64,000 nt of DNA from Methylobacterium nodulans ORS 2060 (GTDB lineage: Bacteria > Pseudomonadota > Alphaproteobacteria > Rhizobiales > Beijerinckiaceae), in the NCBI RefSeq assembly GCF_000022085.1, contig NC_011892.1:186001-250000 (forward strand). Reading direction: 5' to 3'. A program made the position numbers and the translations under genes. Positions 53,399-62,636 of the stretch are shown here, in pieces. The stretch's first letter is position 1, and each line of letters opens with the position of its first letter. Below the pieces are notes generated by a model, which saw nothing but the letters and a program-made list of their open reading frames with translations, ran no database searches and had not been told where the DNA came from.

Positions 53399-54573
53399 CC
53401 AGGGCAAACGCATGAGACGAGTTACCCTGTGAGCAGCTGGGCCATGTCGGCGTCGTCCCAGGCCGCGGTCGATCAAGGGCGACGCGGCGCAGGAGCGCGA
53501 GGTGGCGCGCCGCACAGCGCTCGCGCACGCGGCTGCGCTCCTCGCCGAAGCTCACCTCCAAGACCCAGGGCTCGCCGGTCGCGAGGGCCCCGTGGCGCCG
53601 GATCGCCTGGGCCAGCACCTCGGACGGCGCGGTCGAGCTGCCGAGGGAGTGGCGGACCTGCGCCGGCACGCTGTCGGTGCCATTCCCGCCGCGGAGGGTC
53701 TCGGTCGCGAGCACCGTCGTCAGCCCCGGCCAGGTGCGCAGCGTGGCCAAGCAGCTCACGTCCCGACAGGCGAAGACGCGCCGGCGTACCAGACGACCAG
53801 GGGTGTCGTCGCACGCGTCGGAACAGGGCCGCCGGACGGCCCCGCGGGCGAAGGCGTGCGCGGCACACCAGGCCCGGACCTCGTTCGTGGACCTTGCCCT
53901 GATTGGCCTTGAGCGTCAGCAGGTAGGCGGCCCCGCGTGCCAGAATCTGGCTGGCCACCTCGCGCCGACACGAGCGCGCGTCCAGGCCCGGCAGCCGTCA
54001 AGCTGCAGCCCCTCCAGCACGGCCGCGGGCTCACCGCCTTTCTGGTCCACGGCGCGCTGGGCCAGCACCAGCCCGCGTCCGGTCGCGTCGGCGCTGACCA
54101 GGTGCAAGGGCGAGCGGCCGCGGTCGAAGGACCGACGGATCACCTTGCCATCCACGGCGACCTGTTCAGGTCCGGCGGCTGCACTGTCCGCATCGGACCG
54201 GAACGCTCCTCGCCCCCAGGCCAGGCAGCCGCGCTCGAACCCGTCCGGGTCGATCAGCATGACCACGCGGCGAACCGTGTCGTGCGAGGGGATGCCGCCG
54301 GGCAGCTCCAGGACGCCGCGCAGCCACGCCTCCGTGCAGCGGCCGGAGAGAGCGCTGTCCTCGAACGGCTCGGCCTCGGCCCCGAGCGCAGACCGCGATC
54401 ACCAGGATGTCCCCCAGCCGGTGCTCGATCTTGCCGGGGCGGCGTGGATCCTCCCGCGTCGCGAACGGCTCGACCAAGCCCTCGATCATGGCGCGCCTCC
54501 TGCCGGAAGCGCGCCATCTGACGCCATCACCGCCAGCGCCGGGCGCCCGTCAGAGTTCATGCGATTGCCCTGG
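53399..54573 (-). mobile_element. ISAs1-family insertion sequence, degenerate
   Basis: Terminal inverted repeats CCAGGGCAAACGCATGA (53399-53415) and the complement of CCAGGGCAATCGCATGA (54557-54573) differ at one position of 17. They bracket a single decayed transposase gene. The length of 1,175 bases is normal. No target duplication was found, and tnpA sequence is not resumed on the far side, so the right flank has been rearranged. Confidence 0.78.
53422..54489 (-). pseudogene. ISAs1-family transposase, multiply frameshifted
   Basis: Pieces in all three frames follow family order: EDPRRPGKIEHRLGDILVIA, FMLIDPDGFERG-like block (MLIDPDGFERGCLAWGRGAF), VAVDGKVIRRSFDRGRSPLH with the catalytic Asp, AYLLTLKANQGKVHER, CLATLRTWPGLTTVLATETL and a normal end, DMAQLLTG, at TAA 53424-53422. 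At least four frameshifts or small deletions are needed to join them. No functional protein can result. Confidence 0.78.
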
Positions 54574-54834
54574 CGCGAGGGCGGTCCCATTCGCATAATC
54601 CCCTACTCTGGAACGCGTTACGGTCCCTCCGGACAGTCCCCCGAAGATCTCGCGCGGGCCTGGAACCGGCCGCCTGTCGAGGGCCAGTTGACCGGCCTCC
54701 GGCGGGGCCTCGCGGGCGCATCGCTGGACTGTGCTAACCTTGCGCCGGCTCGTCGCCGTGCCTCCTCTTGGCGGCGGGCTGCGGGCGGGGCTTGAGGGGG
54801 CGTTCCAAGGGCTCTGCCCGCACCTGCCGGGTAA
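54574..54834. other. Stretch without a gene between ISAs1 and the twin hairpins
   Basis: Together with 54835-55141 this makes a gap of about 570 bases without a supportable gene. Open frames on both strands are arginine/proline-rich filler. The expected continuation of tnpA beyond the ISAs1 element is absent. Confidence 0.45.
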
Positions 54835-55044
54835 AAAGAGGCCGGCTCGGGAGTCCCGGCCGGCGTCGAAGGAAGTGCTCTGCGTCGCGGGTCAATCGCG
54901 CGACCCCGAGCCATGTTCCCGACTAGCCGCTGTCAGGCAGAGCCCGCGGTTCCCTTCCCGCGCAAAGGAGCGCCGGCTCGGGGTAGGAGGACCCGGCCGG
55001 CGCTGGAAGAAGGACCCGTGTCTGCGGCCTATCGCGCGGCGGCC
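54835..55044. repeat. Pair of direct repeats, each with a GC-rich hairpin
   Basis: Two similar units of about 70-80 bases lie 131 bases apart. Each contains GCCGGCTCGGG, a short spacer, and CCCGGCCGGC (54841-54864 and 54972-55002), able to form a strong hairpin, preceded by AAAGAG/AAAGGAG and followed by similar sequence ending in ATCGCGCG. The spacer differs (3 versus 10 bases) while the arms are kept. Role unknown. Confidence 0.55.
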
Positions 55045-55141
55045 CGCAATGGTTCCAGCGGCTTCAGGATCCCCGTCTGGGAGTTCGGGCGCTAGATCGC
55101 CTGGAGGCGGTGAGGACCGCGACCATGCTGGCGAGGACGGC

Positions 55142-55347
55142 ATGAACCCACGTGAACGAGCACTGCTGGTGATCCTTTCGCAGGCCGGCGAGTGGGTACC
55201 GCTCGCAGAGCTTCGATCACGCGGTCTCGGCGACATCGCAATGCTGGCGTCCAATGCGGTCGCGCAGGGCTGGGTGGAGTACGGCCTGAGGCACGTGACC
55301 TGCGCATCACGGATCAGGGGCGCACAGCCTTGGACAGGGGCCACTGA
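55142..55347 (+). pseudogene. Small winged-helix-like protein, frameshifted
   Basis: From ATG 55142 (GAGGACGGC upstream) the reading is MNPRERALLVILSQAGEWVP, LAELRSRGLGDIAMLASNAV, AQGWVEYGLRHVT. One base is then missing near 55300, and the natural end RITDQGRTALDRGH lies in the next frame, ending at TGA 55345-55347. The WVPL..L..A..GWVE...ITDQGR pattern is that of short winged-helix proteins of about 68 residues common in Methylobacteriaceae. The unshifted frame runs on to 55369 without family similarity. Confidence 0.5.
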
Positions 55348-55374
55348 TATGCCGCGCCGCGGCTCCTGAAACCT

Positions 55375-56298
55375 CTACCCCTTGACGAGCGAGAAGCGCA
55401 GCGGAAGGGTCTTGGCGCGGAACACGATCGTCTCCGGCCGGAACCGCCACAGGCGCTCGGCGCCCTCAAAGGCCGCAACCTCAGGCGCTTCTAGGATGAC
55501 CTCTGCCTGGCCTGTCATCTGCAGAAGGTTGCCGGTCGCGAAGTCCACAAAGACGAGCCCGGCGCGCGGGTTCACCACCATGTTCCCGAGCGTGTTGAAG
55601 AACCGGTTGCCGGAGAAGTCTGGGATCGTGAGGACGCCGTCACTGCCGATCCGTACGAAGCCGGGACGACCACCACGGTGCGAGACATCGACCTGCCGAT
55701 GCCCGCCGTCCCGTTCCACGTAGGTGGCGACGAAGAAGGTATCGGCCCCCGCGATGATCTCTTGGGCGCGATCGTCGAGGTGGCTCGACACCGCAGGGGC
55801 TGCCGCAATAACCCCTGAGTCGGGCACGAAGGTGCTGCGGCGTGGCTGGATGTATCGCGGGCAGTTGCCGTAGCTCTCCTCGACCTCGATCGCGAACCCG
55901 TCGGGTCCGCTATCTCGGACCGTTCCGTTCAGACGGTTTCGGCGCCGCGTCGCGAGTTCAATGCCAAGCAGCGCGACCGCCGCACCGTCGTTTATGCCAG
56001 CATCGGCAGGATCGGTGGGATCGCGCGCCGCCTCCACTCGGAGGTGGAACGGGTCGGGCGCATGGAGGAAGCCTGGCTTGCCGGCTCGCAGCGTTGCCCA
56101 CACAGCGCCACTCGCATCCACTGCCCCCAGCACCACGAACGGGAGTTGCGGATAGAAGCTCTGGTGCTGCTCGATCAGGTGATCGCGGATCACCCGATGA
56201 CCGAGCCCCTCCATGCGCTCGGCGACGCCGAGGCTGTTCTGGATCGCAATCTCACCCTCGTGCCAGGGCGCGGCTGGGCAGGGCTCGGCCGTCCTCAC
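55375..56298 (-). CDS. Pyridoxamine 5'-phosphate oxidase-related flavin protein
   Basis: A 307-residue protein with two split-barrel PNPOx-type halves. The first has HLIEQHQSFYPQLPFVVLGA and VWATLRAGKPGFLHAPDPFH. The second has IIAGADTFFVATYVERDGGH, VDVSHRGGRPGFVRI, FSGNRFFNTLGNMVVNPRAG and LLQMTGQAEVIL. Such long forms bind FMN and are often fused or linked to ferredoxin reductase domains. True pyridoxal phosphate synthesis is unlikely given the length and context. It is encoded next to a glutathione transferase on the same strand, 29 bases away. Confidence 0.78.
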   Translation of the reverse strand: MRTAEPCPAAPWHEGEIAIQNSLGVAERMEGLGHRVIRDHLIEQHQSFYPQLPFVVLGAVDASGAVWATLRAGKPGFLHAPDPFHLRVEAARDPTDPADAGINDGAAVALLGIELATRRRNRLNGTVRDSGPDGFAIEVEESYGNCPRYIQPRRSTFVPDSGVIAAAPAVSSHLDDRAQEIIAGADTFFVATYVERDGGHRQVDVSHRGGRPGFVRIGSDGVLTIPDFSGNRFFNTLGNMVVNPRAGLVFVDFATGNLLQMTGQAEVILEAPEVAAFEGAERLWRFRPETIVFRAKTLPLRFSLVKG

Positions 56299-56327
56299 GA
56301 TGATATGCTCCTAGAAGGGACTGAGGC

Positions 56328-56945
56328 TCAGGCGACTGCGTTCAGACCGGCTGCCGTCTTCGTGAAGGGCGTGAAACCGGGCAGTGCCTCGATGCGGCCG
56401 AGCCAAGCGCGGATGTTTGCGTAAGGAGACAGGTCGACGTTTCCTTCAGGCGCCGCAGCAATGTAGCTGTAGAGCGCGACGTCCGCGATGGTTGGGCGGT
56501 CGGCGGCGATCCAGGAACGCGCGGCGAGTTCGGCATCGATGAGCTTGAGGATCGCGTGGGCGCGGGCGATCACCTCATCGGCGTTGAAGGCAGCGCCGAA
56601 CACGGTGATCAAGCGGGCGGCAGCCGGGCCGAAGGCGATCTGACCAGCCGCAACCGACAGCCAGCGCTGCACGCATGCCGCCCCGACCGGATCGTCGGGC
56701 AGCCAGTCGGTACGGCCGAGCTTCTTTGCCATATAGACCAGGATGGCGTTCGAGTCCGGGATGACCGTCCCTTCGTCTTCGAGGACGGGCACTTGGCCGA
56801 ATGGGTTAAGCTTCAGGAAATCCGGCGATTTGTGCTCGCCCTTGGCGAGATCCACCTCGACGATCTCGCAAGGTGCGCCGACGAGGGAGAGGAACAGGCG
56901 CGCCCGGTGGGCGTGCCCGGATAGCGAGCGGTGGTAGAGCTTCAC
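56328..56945 (-). CDS. Glutathione S-transferase family protein
   Basis: A 205-residue GST. It begins with a GTG at 56945 preceded by GAGGAG. The thioredoxin-fold half contains [40 protein letters not shown] and the [12 protein letters not shown] glutathione-contact motif. The helical half has [20 protein letters not shown] (N-capping box) and [16 protein letters not shown]. It is divergent from a LysR gene that probably controls it. The natural electrophilic substrate is not predictable. Confidence 0.87.
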   Translation of the reverse strand: MKLYHRSLSGHAHRARLFLSLVGAPCEIVEVDLAKGEHKSPDFLKLNPFGQVPVLEDEGTVIPDSNAILVYMAKKLGRTDWLPDDPVGAACVQRWLSVAAGQIAFGPAAARLITVFGAAFNADEVIARAHAILKLIDAELAARSWIAADRPTIADVALYSYIAAAPEGNVDLSPYANIRAWLGRIEALPGFTPFTKTAAGLNAVA

Positions 56946-56998
56946 GGCGGTTCTCCTCGTACAGGGCGGCGATGTCGACCGTGGCGAGAGGGAAACTG

Positions 56999-57058
56999 TT
57001 ATTCCACACCGTGTGAACCGGCATATTTGGCAATCGACTATTGCTCGAAATGGAATAA
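56999..57058. promoter_or_regulatory. Dyad sites between the GST and LysR genes
   Basis: TTATTCCA (56999-57006) and its complement TGGAATAA (57051-57058) form a widely spaced inverted repeat. Next to the left arm lies CACACcGTGTG. The region sits between the two divergent starts (56945 and 57094) and is a plausible operator set for the LysR product. Confidence 0.45.
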
Positions 57059-57093
57059 ATGGCTCCGCAGCGACTGGGCTGAGAGGCATTGCC

Positions 57094-58002
57094 ATGGATC
57101 GCTGGCAGGCAATGAGGATCTTTGTGCGGGTGGCCGATAGCGGCGGCTTTTCTGGAGCCGCGCGTCAGCTCAACATGAGCCCGCCCGCGGTGACCCGCGC
57201 GGTCGCGGCACTCGAGGATCTGATCGGGACCCGCCTGCTGACGCGCACAACGCGGTCGGTGAAGCTCACGGAGGCGGGCGGTCGCTACCTGGAGGATTGC
57301 CGCCGCATCCTTGCAGACATCGAGGAGGCGGAAGCCGCCGCAGCGGGATCTTACGCGACGCCCTCCGGCCTGCTGACAGTCACCGCTCCGGTCCAGTTCG
57401 GTCGCATCTACGTGCTACCCGTCATCACCGAGTATCTCTCGCGCTACTCCGCTGTCACGGCACGCGCGCTGTTCGTCGACCGGGTGATCAACATGGTCGA
57501 GGAAGGCGCGGATGTCGGAGTACGAATCGGGCACCTGGCCGATTCAGGTCTGACGGCCACCCGGGTCGGCACAGTCCGTCGGGTCGTCTGCGCCGCACCG
57601 AGCTATCTCGATCGGTATGGGGCACCGAAAGAACCTCGCGATTTGCACGATCACGCCGTCATCGGCTCAACGAGCGTCGGAGGCTTGGCCGAGTGGCGGT
57701 TCGGTGGTGGGAGGCGGACAGCTGTGACGGTTCGTCCTCGGCTGATCTGCACCACGATCGATGCGGCGCTCGCGGCCGCGATCGACGGACACGGGATCGT
57801 GCGCCTTCTATCTTACCAAGTCGCGCCCGCCTTGGCCGAAGGCCGTCTCCGGACCGTGTTTGACGATCAAGAGGAGGAGGCGATGCCGATCCATGTCGTG
57901 AGTTCCGATGGCAGGCGGGCGCCAGCCAAAGTGCGCGCGTTCATCGATCTGGCCGTGCAGCGGCTCCGCGCCAATCCGATGATCAACGCAGATAATCCGT
58001 AG
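57094..58002 (+). CDS. LysR-family regulator divergent from the GST gene
   Basis: A 302-residue protein. The winged helix is [60 protein letters not shown]; the effector domain is of the CrgA/DsdC-like type: [40 protein letters not shown]. An upstream in-frame ATG at 57013 falls in the operator region and was rejected. LysR/GST divergent pairs of this kind are common in rhizobia and Methylobacteriaceae. Confidence 0.87.
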   Translation: MDRWQAMRIFVRVADSGGFSGAARQLNMSPPAVTRAVAALEDLIGTRLLTRTTRSVKLTEAGGRYLEDCRRILADIEEAEAAAAGSYATPSGLLTVTAPVQFGRIYVLPVITEYLSRYSAVTARALFVDRVINMVEEGADVGVRIGHLADSGLTATRVGTVRRVVCAAPSYLDRYGAPKEPRDLHDHAVIGSTSVGGLAEWRFGGGRRTAVTVRPRLICTTIDAALAAAIDGHGIVRLLSYQVAPALAEGRLRTVFDDQEEEAMPIHVVSSDGRRAPAKVRAFIDLAVQRLRANPMINADNP

Positions 58003-58438
58003 GCTCAGCGGCTTACAGCATCGCTTTGTAGGGAGAGCCAGCCGCAGGTCGCGGACGTTCGGCTTGGACTGAACTACCGACGTTCAGATCTGCTCTGGCC
58101 AATGTCCGCTTCTGTGAAGGGTTTCGGACGCCGGCCCGGATCTGACGCTGCGGAGGGCCGGCGTCCGAAAGCCTCCGAGGAAGAAACCGCGGAACAACGA
58201 ACTGCGCGTGCCGACCGAGCGATGGGGATTGAGCGGGGCATCCGGGTGGGAAGGCGTGTGGGGCGTCGTGGCGGTGCAGGTGATCGGCGACGGGCCCGGC
58301 CACTGCTCAGCGGGATCGGGCCACTCAAGCAGGGTGCCGGCGGGTTGGTTGGTGCCGGGAGCGGGCGGGAGGATCGGTCTTTGTGGCCTCTTATCCAGAT
58401 GCCCTGGATGTCGTTAGCAGAGAAACTCAGAAGATCTT
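58003..58438. other. Intergenic stretch with a long hairpin
   Basis: No gene could be supported. The main feature is the hairpin at 58122-58170, listed separately. The stretch lies between the stop of the LysR gene and the stop of the class V aminotransferase gene (convergent), a place where a bidirectional terminator would be expected, although no T run adjoins the hairpin. Confidence 0.5.
58122..58170. repeat. Hairpin with perfect 16-base arms
   Basis: TTTCGGACGCCGGCCC (58122-58137), a 17-base loop, and GGGCCGGCGTCCGAAA (58155-58170). It sits between convergent genes. It could end transcription from both sides or be a relic of a small non-autonomous element. Confidence 0.65.
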
Positions 58439-59644
58439 TCACGTAACGTCTTGGGCGCACGCTCTGACCGCAGCAACGAACGTTTCGACTTCATCTTCGG
58501 AATTATAATAGTGAGGCGAAACTCTCACAACGGGGGGTAGATGTCGGGCCGAGGCGTCAATCGGTGTGCTTGATGGCGGCGAAACCGAGACGTTGATCTG
58601 TTTCTCTTTGAGCTGTTGCATGACCAGCGCGGCCTCAACACCATCGAGCGTGAACGAGATGATGGCCGATCGCCTGCTGCCTAGATCGCGCAGCTGCAGG
58701 CCCGGTATCGCCGCGAGGTGAGCGCGCAGGAGGTCGGCGAGCCTGCGGCATCGGTCCTCAATCGCTTCAAGTCCGATGGCGAGCGCGTAATCGACCGCGG
58801 CGCGCAACCCCAGGCGGGTTGAGTAATTGGTTTCCCAGGTCTCGAACCGGCGCGCGTCGGGACGAAGTTCGTAATCGCCAAGCTCAACGACCTTGGCGCC
58901 GAACAGGTCGAGCATCGCGGGCTCGGTCCGATCAAGCAGTGTCTTGCGGATATAGAGAAATCCGGTGCCACGAGGGGCGCGCAGGAACTTGCGGCCGGTG
59001 GCCGTCAGCATGTCGCACCCCAGGGTATCAACATCGACAGGCATCTGGCCGACCGCCTGGCACGCATCGAGCAGATAAGGGATGCCGTGCGCGTTCGCGA
59101 TTTTTCCGACTTCGACGGCTGGATTGACCAGACCACCGTTTGTGGGGATCCAGGTGATGGCGATGAGGCGAACCTTGCCGTCGATCATCCTTTCAAGAGC
59201 AGTAGGATCCAGTGCGCCGGCATCATCGTTCGGAATGACATCAACAGTGACGTCGAACCTTTTCGCGATTTGCAGGAACGCGATGTAATTGGCGGCAAAC
59301 TCAGCGCTCGTCGTCAGGATGCGGTCACCCGGCTGGAAGTCCATCGCGTAGAAGGCGCGTTGCCAGGCGACCGTCGCATTTTCAGTGACAGCGATCTCAT
59401 CACGATGGCCGCCGACGAGCTTCGCGATGCTGTTATAGACGTCATCAAGCTGACCGGCCTGCTCAGCCGCCGCCTCGTAACCGCCGATTTCGGACTCTCG
59501 CCCGAGATAGTCCGTGACAGCCTGCAACACCGGGGCTGGCATCAGAGCAGCGCCGGCATTGTTGAGGTGAATGCGGTGCAAAACCCCCGGGGTGTCACGT
59601 CGCACAGCCGTGAGATCGAGACTGTCGGTCCTTGATGCGGTCAT
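58439..59644 (-). CDS. Class V aminotransferase (cysteine desulfurase/EgtE-like fold)
   Basis: A 401-residue PLP enzyme. It begins VLHRIHLNNAGAALMPAPVL with GGYEAAAEQAGQLDDVYNSI and continues with ENATVAWQRAFYAMDFQPGD, ITWIPTNGGLVNPAVEVGKI, LLDACQAVGQMPVDVDTLGC (cofactor Asp) and the Schiff-base Lys in LTATGRKFLRAPRGTGFLY. No cysteine-desulfurase active-site loop was recognised. Relatives include isopenicillin-N-epimerase-like proteins and C-S lyases of the EgtE kind, but no ergothioneine genes are nearby. Function open. ATG 59644 is used; longer in-frame starts lack conserved residues. Confidence 0.75.
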   Translation of the reverse strand: MTASRTDSLDLTAVRRDTPGVLHRIHLNNAGAALMPAPVLQAVTDYLGRESEIGGYEAAAEQAGQLDDVYNSIAKLVGGHRDEIAVTENATVAWQRAFYAMDFQPGDRILTTSAEFAANYIAFLQIAKRFDVTVDVIPNDDAGALDPTALERMIDGKVRLIAITWIPTNGGLVNPAVEVGKIANAHGIPYLLDACQAVGQMPVDVDTLGCDMLTATGRKFLRAPRGTGFLYIRKTLLDRTEPAMLDLFGAKVVELGDYELRPDARRFETWETNYSTRLGLRAAVDYALAIGLEAIEDRCRRLADLLRAHLAAIPGLQLRDLGSRRSAIISFTLDGVEAALVMQQLKEKQINVSVSPPSSTPIDASARHLPPVVRVSPHYYNSEDEVETFVAAVRACAQDVT

Positions 59645-59754
59645 TGTGTCAGCTGCCCGATATCTGAGTTCTGCTTGGCCGTTTTTGGTGTGAGAACGCG
59701 CCCCGGAAGTGGCCGGCGCCTCGGCGGAAGGATCTGCCCTGCAGTGAGGGTTGC

Positions 59755-60693
59755 TCAGCTGGTCGGGCAACTCAGCACGTGTTCGCTGGCCGGAGCAGCA
59801 TCCCGGGGCAGCAGATCGAACACCTTGAATGTGTGATCCAGGAACCTCTCGAACGCCGCCGTGAGCAGGCTGTCCTTCCGGTAGACCAGCAACGTCTGCG
59901 CGCTTCCCGCGTCCTCGGGGAGGGCATGGATGGAGACGCGTCCGGTCCGCTGCATCGGCGCGGCGACAACCCGCGGGAGCAGCGACACGCCCATTCCGGC
60001 TTCGACGCAGCCGATGATCCCGTCCAGCGTGCCGAACTCCATCCGGCGGACGTGCACCAGCCCATGCGCCGCGAGAATTCCCTCCAGGCGCAGGCGGTAG
60101 GAGCAGCCGGTCTTGAACACGAGCACACGTGCTTCCCGCTTGCTCGCCAGCATGGCGATCACGTCGTCATGACTCCGGATCTTTGCTCCGGCCACGAGCA
60201 CCAGCTCTTCCTCCAGCACGGGGAGGGTCGCCAGGTCGTCCTGGCTGACCGGTCCCGAGACGAAGGCCGCTTCGATCTTCCGCTCCAGCACAGACGCGAT
60301 CAGCGCCTCGGTCGGTCCCAACTCCAGCTCGATGTCCACTTCGGGGTAGCAGCTGGCATAGGCTGTCAGCAGCTTGGGCAAGCGCAGGGCCGCGGTGGTT
60401 TCCATGGAGCCGAGGCGCAGGGGGCCGCGGGGGGTTTCGTCGGAGAGGACCGCCTGCTCGGCATCGGCCAGCAGGCGCGCCACCTGTGTCGCGTAGGGCA
60501 ACAGCCGCTCACCCGCCCGGGTCAGGGTCACCCCGCGGGTGCCCCGGTAGAACAGCGGGGTGTGCAGCGCCTGCTCCAGCGCCCGGATACGCCCGGTCAC
60601 GTTGGACTGCACGGTGTTGAGGATGGTTGCCGCCCGGCCGATCCCGCCCGCTTCGGCCACTGCCGCGAAAAACATCAGGTCGGTGCTGTTCAT
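59755..60693 (-). CDS. LysR-family regulator divergent from nitronate monooxygenase
   Basis: A 312-residue regulator. The winged helix is DLMFFAAVAEAGGIGRAATI, LNTVQSNVTGRIRALEQALH, TPLFYRGTRGVTLTRAGERL; the CysL/PtxR-like effector domain starts PRGPLRLGSMETTAALRLPK. ATG 60693 is chosen over 60720 because it lies directly before the helix. It faces away from the nitronate monooxygenase gene with 122 bases between, including TAATcATTA at 60727-60735 as a possible site. Confidence 0.86.
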   Translation of the reverse strand: MNSTDLMFFAAVAEAGGIGRAATILNTVQSNVTGRIRALEQALHTPLFYRGTRGVTLTRAGERLLPYATQVARLLADAEQAVLSDETPRGPLRLGSMETTAALRLPKLLTAYASCYPEVDIELELGPTEALIASVLERKIEAAFVSGPVSQDDLATLPVLEEELVLVAGAKIRSHDDVIAMLASKREARVLVFKTGCSYRLRLEGILAAHGLVHVRRMEFGTLDGIIGCVEAGMGVSLLPRVVAAPMQRTGRVSIHALPEDAGSAQTLLVYRKDSLLTAAFERFLDHTFKVFDLLPRDAAPASEHVLSCPTS

Positions 60694-60815
60694 GGCATCG
60701 CAATCCGAGATGGGGGTCATCTGAACTAATCATTATTCGAGACGGCCTCATCCGGCTACAGAAATATCCCAGCTACGGGCTGGCGCTGAGACCTTGCCCG
60801 AGCACGGGAGGGAAC

Positions 60816-61796
60816 ATGGCGCTGCGCACCCGGCTGACTGACTTCTTCGGGATCAGACATCCCATCGTGCTGGCACCGATGGACCCCGCCGCGGGCGGTG
60901 CCCTGGCCGCGGCGGTGAGCGCCGCGGGTGGACTGGGTCTCATCGGCGGCGGCTACGGCGACCGCGAGATCCTCGAGGCCGAGTTCGCCAAGGCCGGTAA
61001 TCAGCGGGTCGGCTGCGGCTTCATCACCTGGTCGATGGCGAAGAGCCCGGAGCTGCTGGATCTGGCGCTCGCGCGCAAGCCTGCGGCCATGATGCTTTCG
61101 TTCTCCGATCCGGCGCCGTTCGCCGAGAAGGTTCATGCGGCCGGCGTTCCGCTGATCTGTCAGGTTCACAACCTCGACCATGCGCGGCGCGCCCTTGACG
61201 TCGGCGCGTCCGTGCTCGTGGCCCAGGGCACCGATGCCGGCGGCCATGGCCTGACCACCCGCGGCACGATCACCCTTGTCCCGAGCGTCGTGGACCTGGT
61301 GGCCCGCACGCGGCCGGAGGCGCTGGTGCTGGCTGCCGGCGGCATCGCCGATGGCCGGGGCATTGCTGCGGCGCTGATGCTCGGCGCAGACGGCGCGCTC
61401 CTCGGCACCCGGTTCTGGGCAACACAGGAAGCCCTGATCCACCCGGCCGCCAAGGACCGTGTGGTCGCCGCCACCGGTGATGAGACGGTGCGCACCTCCG
61501 TCTATGACATCGTCCGCAACCGGCCCTGGCCGGCCGAGTACACCGGCCGGCTGATGCGCAACAGGTTCATCGAGACCTGGCACGGGCGCGAGGACGAGCT
61601 GCGCGGTCTCGCGGCCGGGGAGCGCGAGAAGGTCGAGGCCGCCGACCGGAGCGGTGACTACGACGTCTCGAACGTGACCGTGGGCGAAGCCATCGGGCTC
61701 GTCCAGGACCTGCCGCCGGCCGGCGAGCTCGTGGCGCGCCTCGCGGCGGAGACGGAAGCGCGGCTGACCGGCGTCATGCGGGCGGTTGTCGTCTGA
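60816..61796 (+). CDS. Nitronate monooxygenase (class I, FMN-dependent)
   Basis: A 326-residue TIM-barrel flavoprotein. It starts LTDFFGIRHPIVLAPMDPAA with AAAVSAAGGLGLIGGGYGD (FMN site). The signature VAQGTDAGGHGLTTRGTITL carries the conserved histidine, followed by LVLAAGGIADGRGIAAALML and GADGALLGTRFWATQEALIH. It oxidises alkyl nitronates such as propionate-3-nitronate to nitrite and an aldehyde. GGGAGGG lies before the ATG. It is first in a row with a tautomerase and a membrane pair, divergent from LysR. Confidence 0.87.
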   Translation: MALRTRLTDFFGIRHPIVLAPMDPAAGGALAAAVSAAGGLGLIGGGYGDREILEAEFAKAGNQRVGCGFITWSMAKSPELLDLALARKPAAMMLSFSDPAPFAEKVHAAGVPLICQVHNLDHARRALDVGASVLVAQGTDAGGHGLTTRGTITLVPSVVDLVARTRPEALVLAAGGIADGRGIAAALMLGADGALLGTRFWATQEALIHPAAKDRVVAATGDETVRTSVYDIVRNRPWPAEYTGRLMRNRFIETWHGREDELRGLAAGEREKVEAADRSGDYDVSNVTVGEAIGLVQDLPPAGELVARLAAETEARLTGVMRAVVV

Positions 61797-61819
61797 CCCC
61801 TGAAAACCCAGGAGGCCCC

Positions 61820-62209
61820 ATGCCCGTTCTTCGCTTTGATCTTGTCGGAGGCCGCAGCCCCGAGGAGCTGCAAGTGCTCCTCGATGCTGCCCACGATGCC
61901 ATGCTGGAGGCGTTTCAGGTCACGCCCGGCGATCGCTACCAGATCGTGCACGAGCACCCGGCCGCGCACCTGGTCGTGGAGGACACCGGCCTCGGCATTC
62001 CCCGGACCGACAAGCGGGTCGTGCTGCAGGTGACCACCCGGCCGCGCAGCCGGGAGATGAAGGAAACCTTCTACCGGCTGCTCTGTGAGAACCTGCAGGC
62101 CCGCTGCGGGATCTCCCCCACGGACGTGGTCGTCTCGATGGTCAGCAACACCGACGACGACTGGTCGTTCGGCCACGGGCGTGCCCAGTTCCTGACCGGC
62201 GAACTCTGA
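61820..62209 (+). CDS. Tautomerase-superfamily protein (MSAD/4-OT-like, 129 residues)
   Basis: A 129-residue protein beginning MPVLRFDLVGGRSPEELQVL, so Pro1 is exposed after Met removal. Then come LLDAAHDAMLEAFQVTPGDR, YQIVHEHPAAHLVVEDTGL and VLQVTTRPRSREMKETFYRL with arginines as in malonate-semialdehyde decarboxylase-type members. The length fits the double-motif group of about 130 residues. It is 23 bases after the nitronate monooxygenase stop and probably cotranscribed; an aldehyde or oxo acid from that step could be its substrate (inference). Confidence 0.8.
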   Translation: MPVLRFDLVGGRSPEELQVLLDAAHDAMLEAFQVTPGDRYQIVHEHPAAHLVVEDTGLGIPRTDKRVVLQVTTRPRSREMKETFYRLLCENLQARCGISPTDVVVSMVSNTDDDWSFGHGRAQFLTGEL

Positions 62210-62304
62210 CCAGCTCCTTCCAGGCATCATTGTGCCGTGCTGGACTAACCCTGCGCGGCTTTTGGTATTTATAAAAGTAAGTAGCGTATTTGTAAGCGTA
62301 TCAA

Positions 62305-62320
62305 CTGGCACGATCCATGC
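62305..62320 (+). promoter_or_regulatory. Possible sigma-54 promoter before the DUF485/symporter genes
   Basis: TGGCAC (62306-62311) and TGC (62318-62320) place GG and GC exactly ten bases apart, as required for -24/-12 promoters; the -12 box reads ATGC instead of TTGC. It lies 42 bases before the ATG at 62362. No enhancer-binding protein gene is in the window. Confidence 0.5.
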
Positions 62321-62361
62321 CTTTGCTGCGGTGATCCTCTCATTATTGGAGACGCTACACT

Positions 62362-62631
62362 ATGCGCACAGAGCCAATACACCTGCGCACTGCTGACGCG
62401 CAGAACGTTTCTTTGGGTGCCATCCTCACCACCATCCTCATTCTGGTTTACTTCGGCTTCGTCGCCATGGGCGCCTTCGCCCCGGCCCTGCTCGCCGAAC
62501 CGGTGGTGAGCGGCGGCACGGTGACCTGGGCATTCGCCTACGGCCTGTTCGTCATCGTGCTCGGGGTCGTGCTGACGGGCCTGTACGTGCTGGTGGTCAA
62601 CCGCGCTGAAGCGCGCCGGGCGGGGGAGTGA
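62362..62631 (+). CDS. DUF485 small membrane protein (YjcH-like)
   Basis: An 89-residue protein with two hydrophobic segments, [20 protein letters not shown] and [20 protein letters not shown], and a short basic C-terminus. DUF485 proteins are almost always encoded directly before an ActP-type solute:sodium symporter, as here (five bases to the next ATG). They are thought to assist that carrier. GGAGACGC lies before the start. Confidence 0.85.
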   Translation: MRTEPIHLRTADAQNVSLGAILTTILILVYFGFVAMGAFAPALLAEPVVSGGTVTWAFAYGLFVIVLGVVLTGLYVLVVNRAEARRAGE

Positions 62632-62636
62632 GCCTC

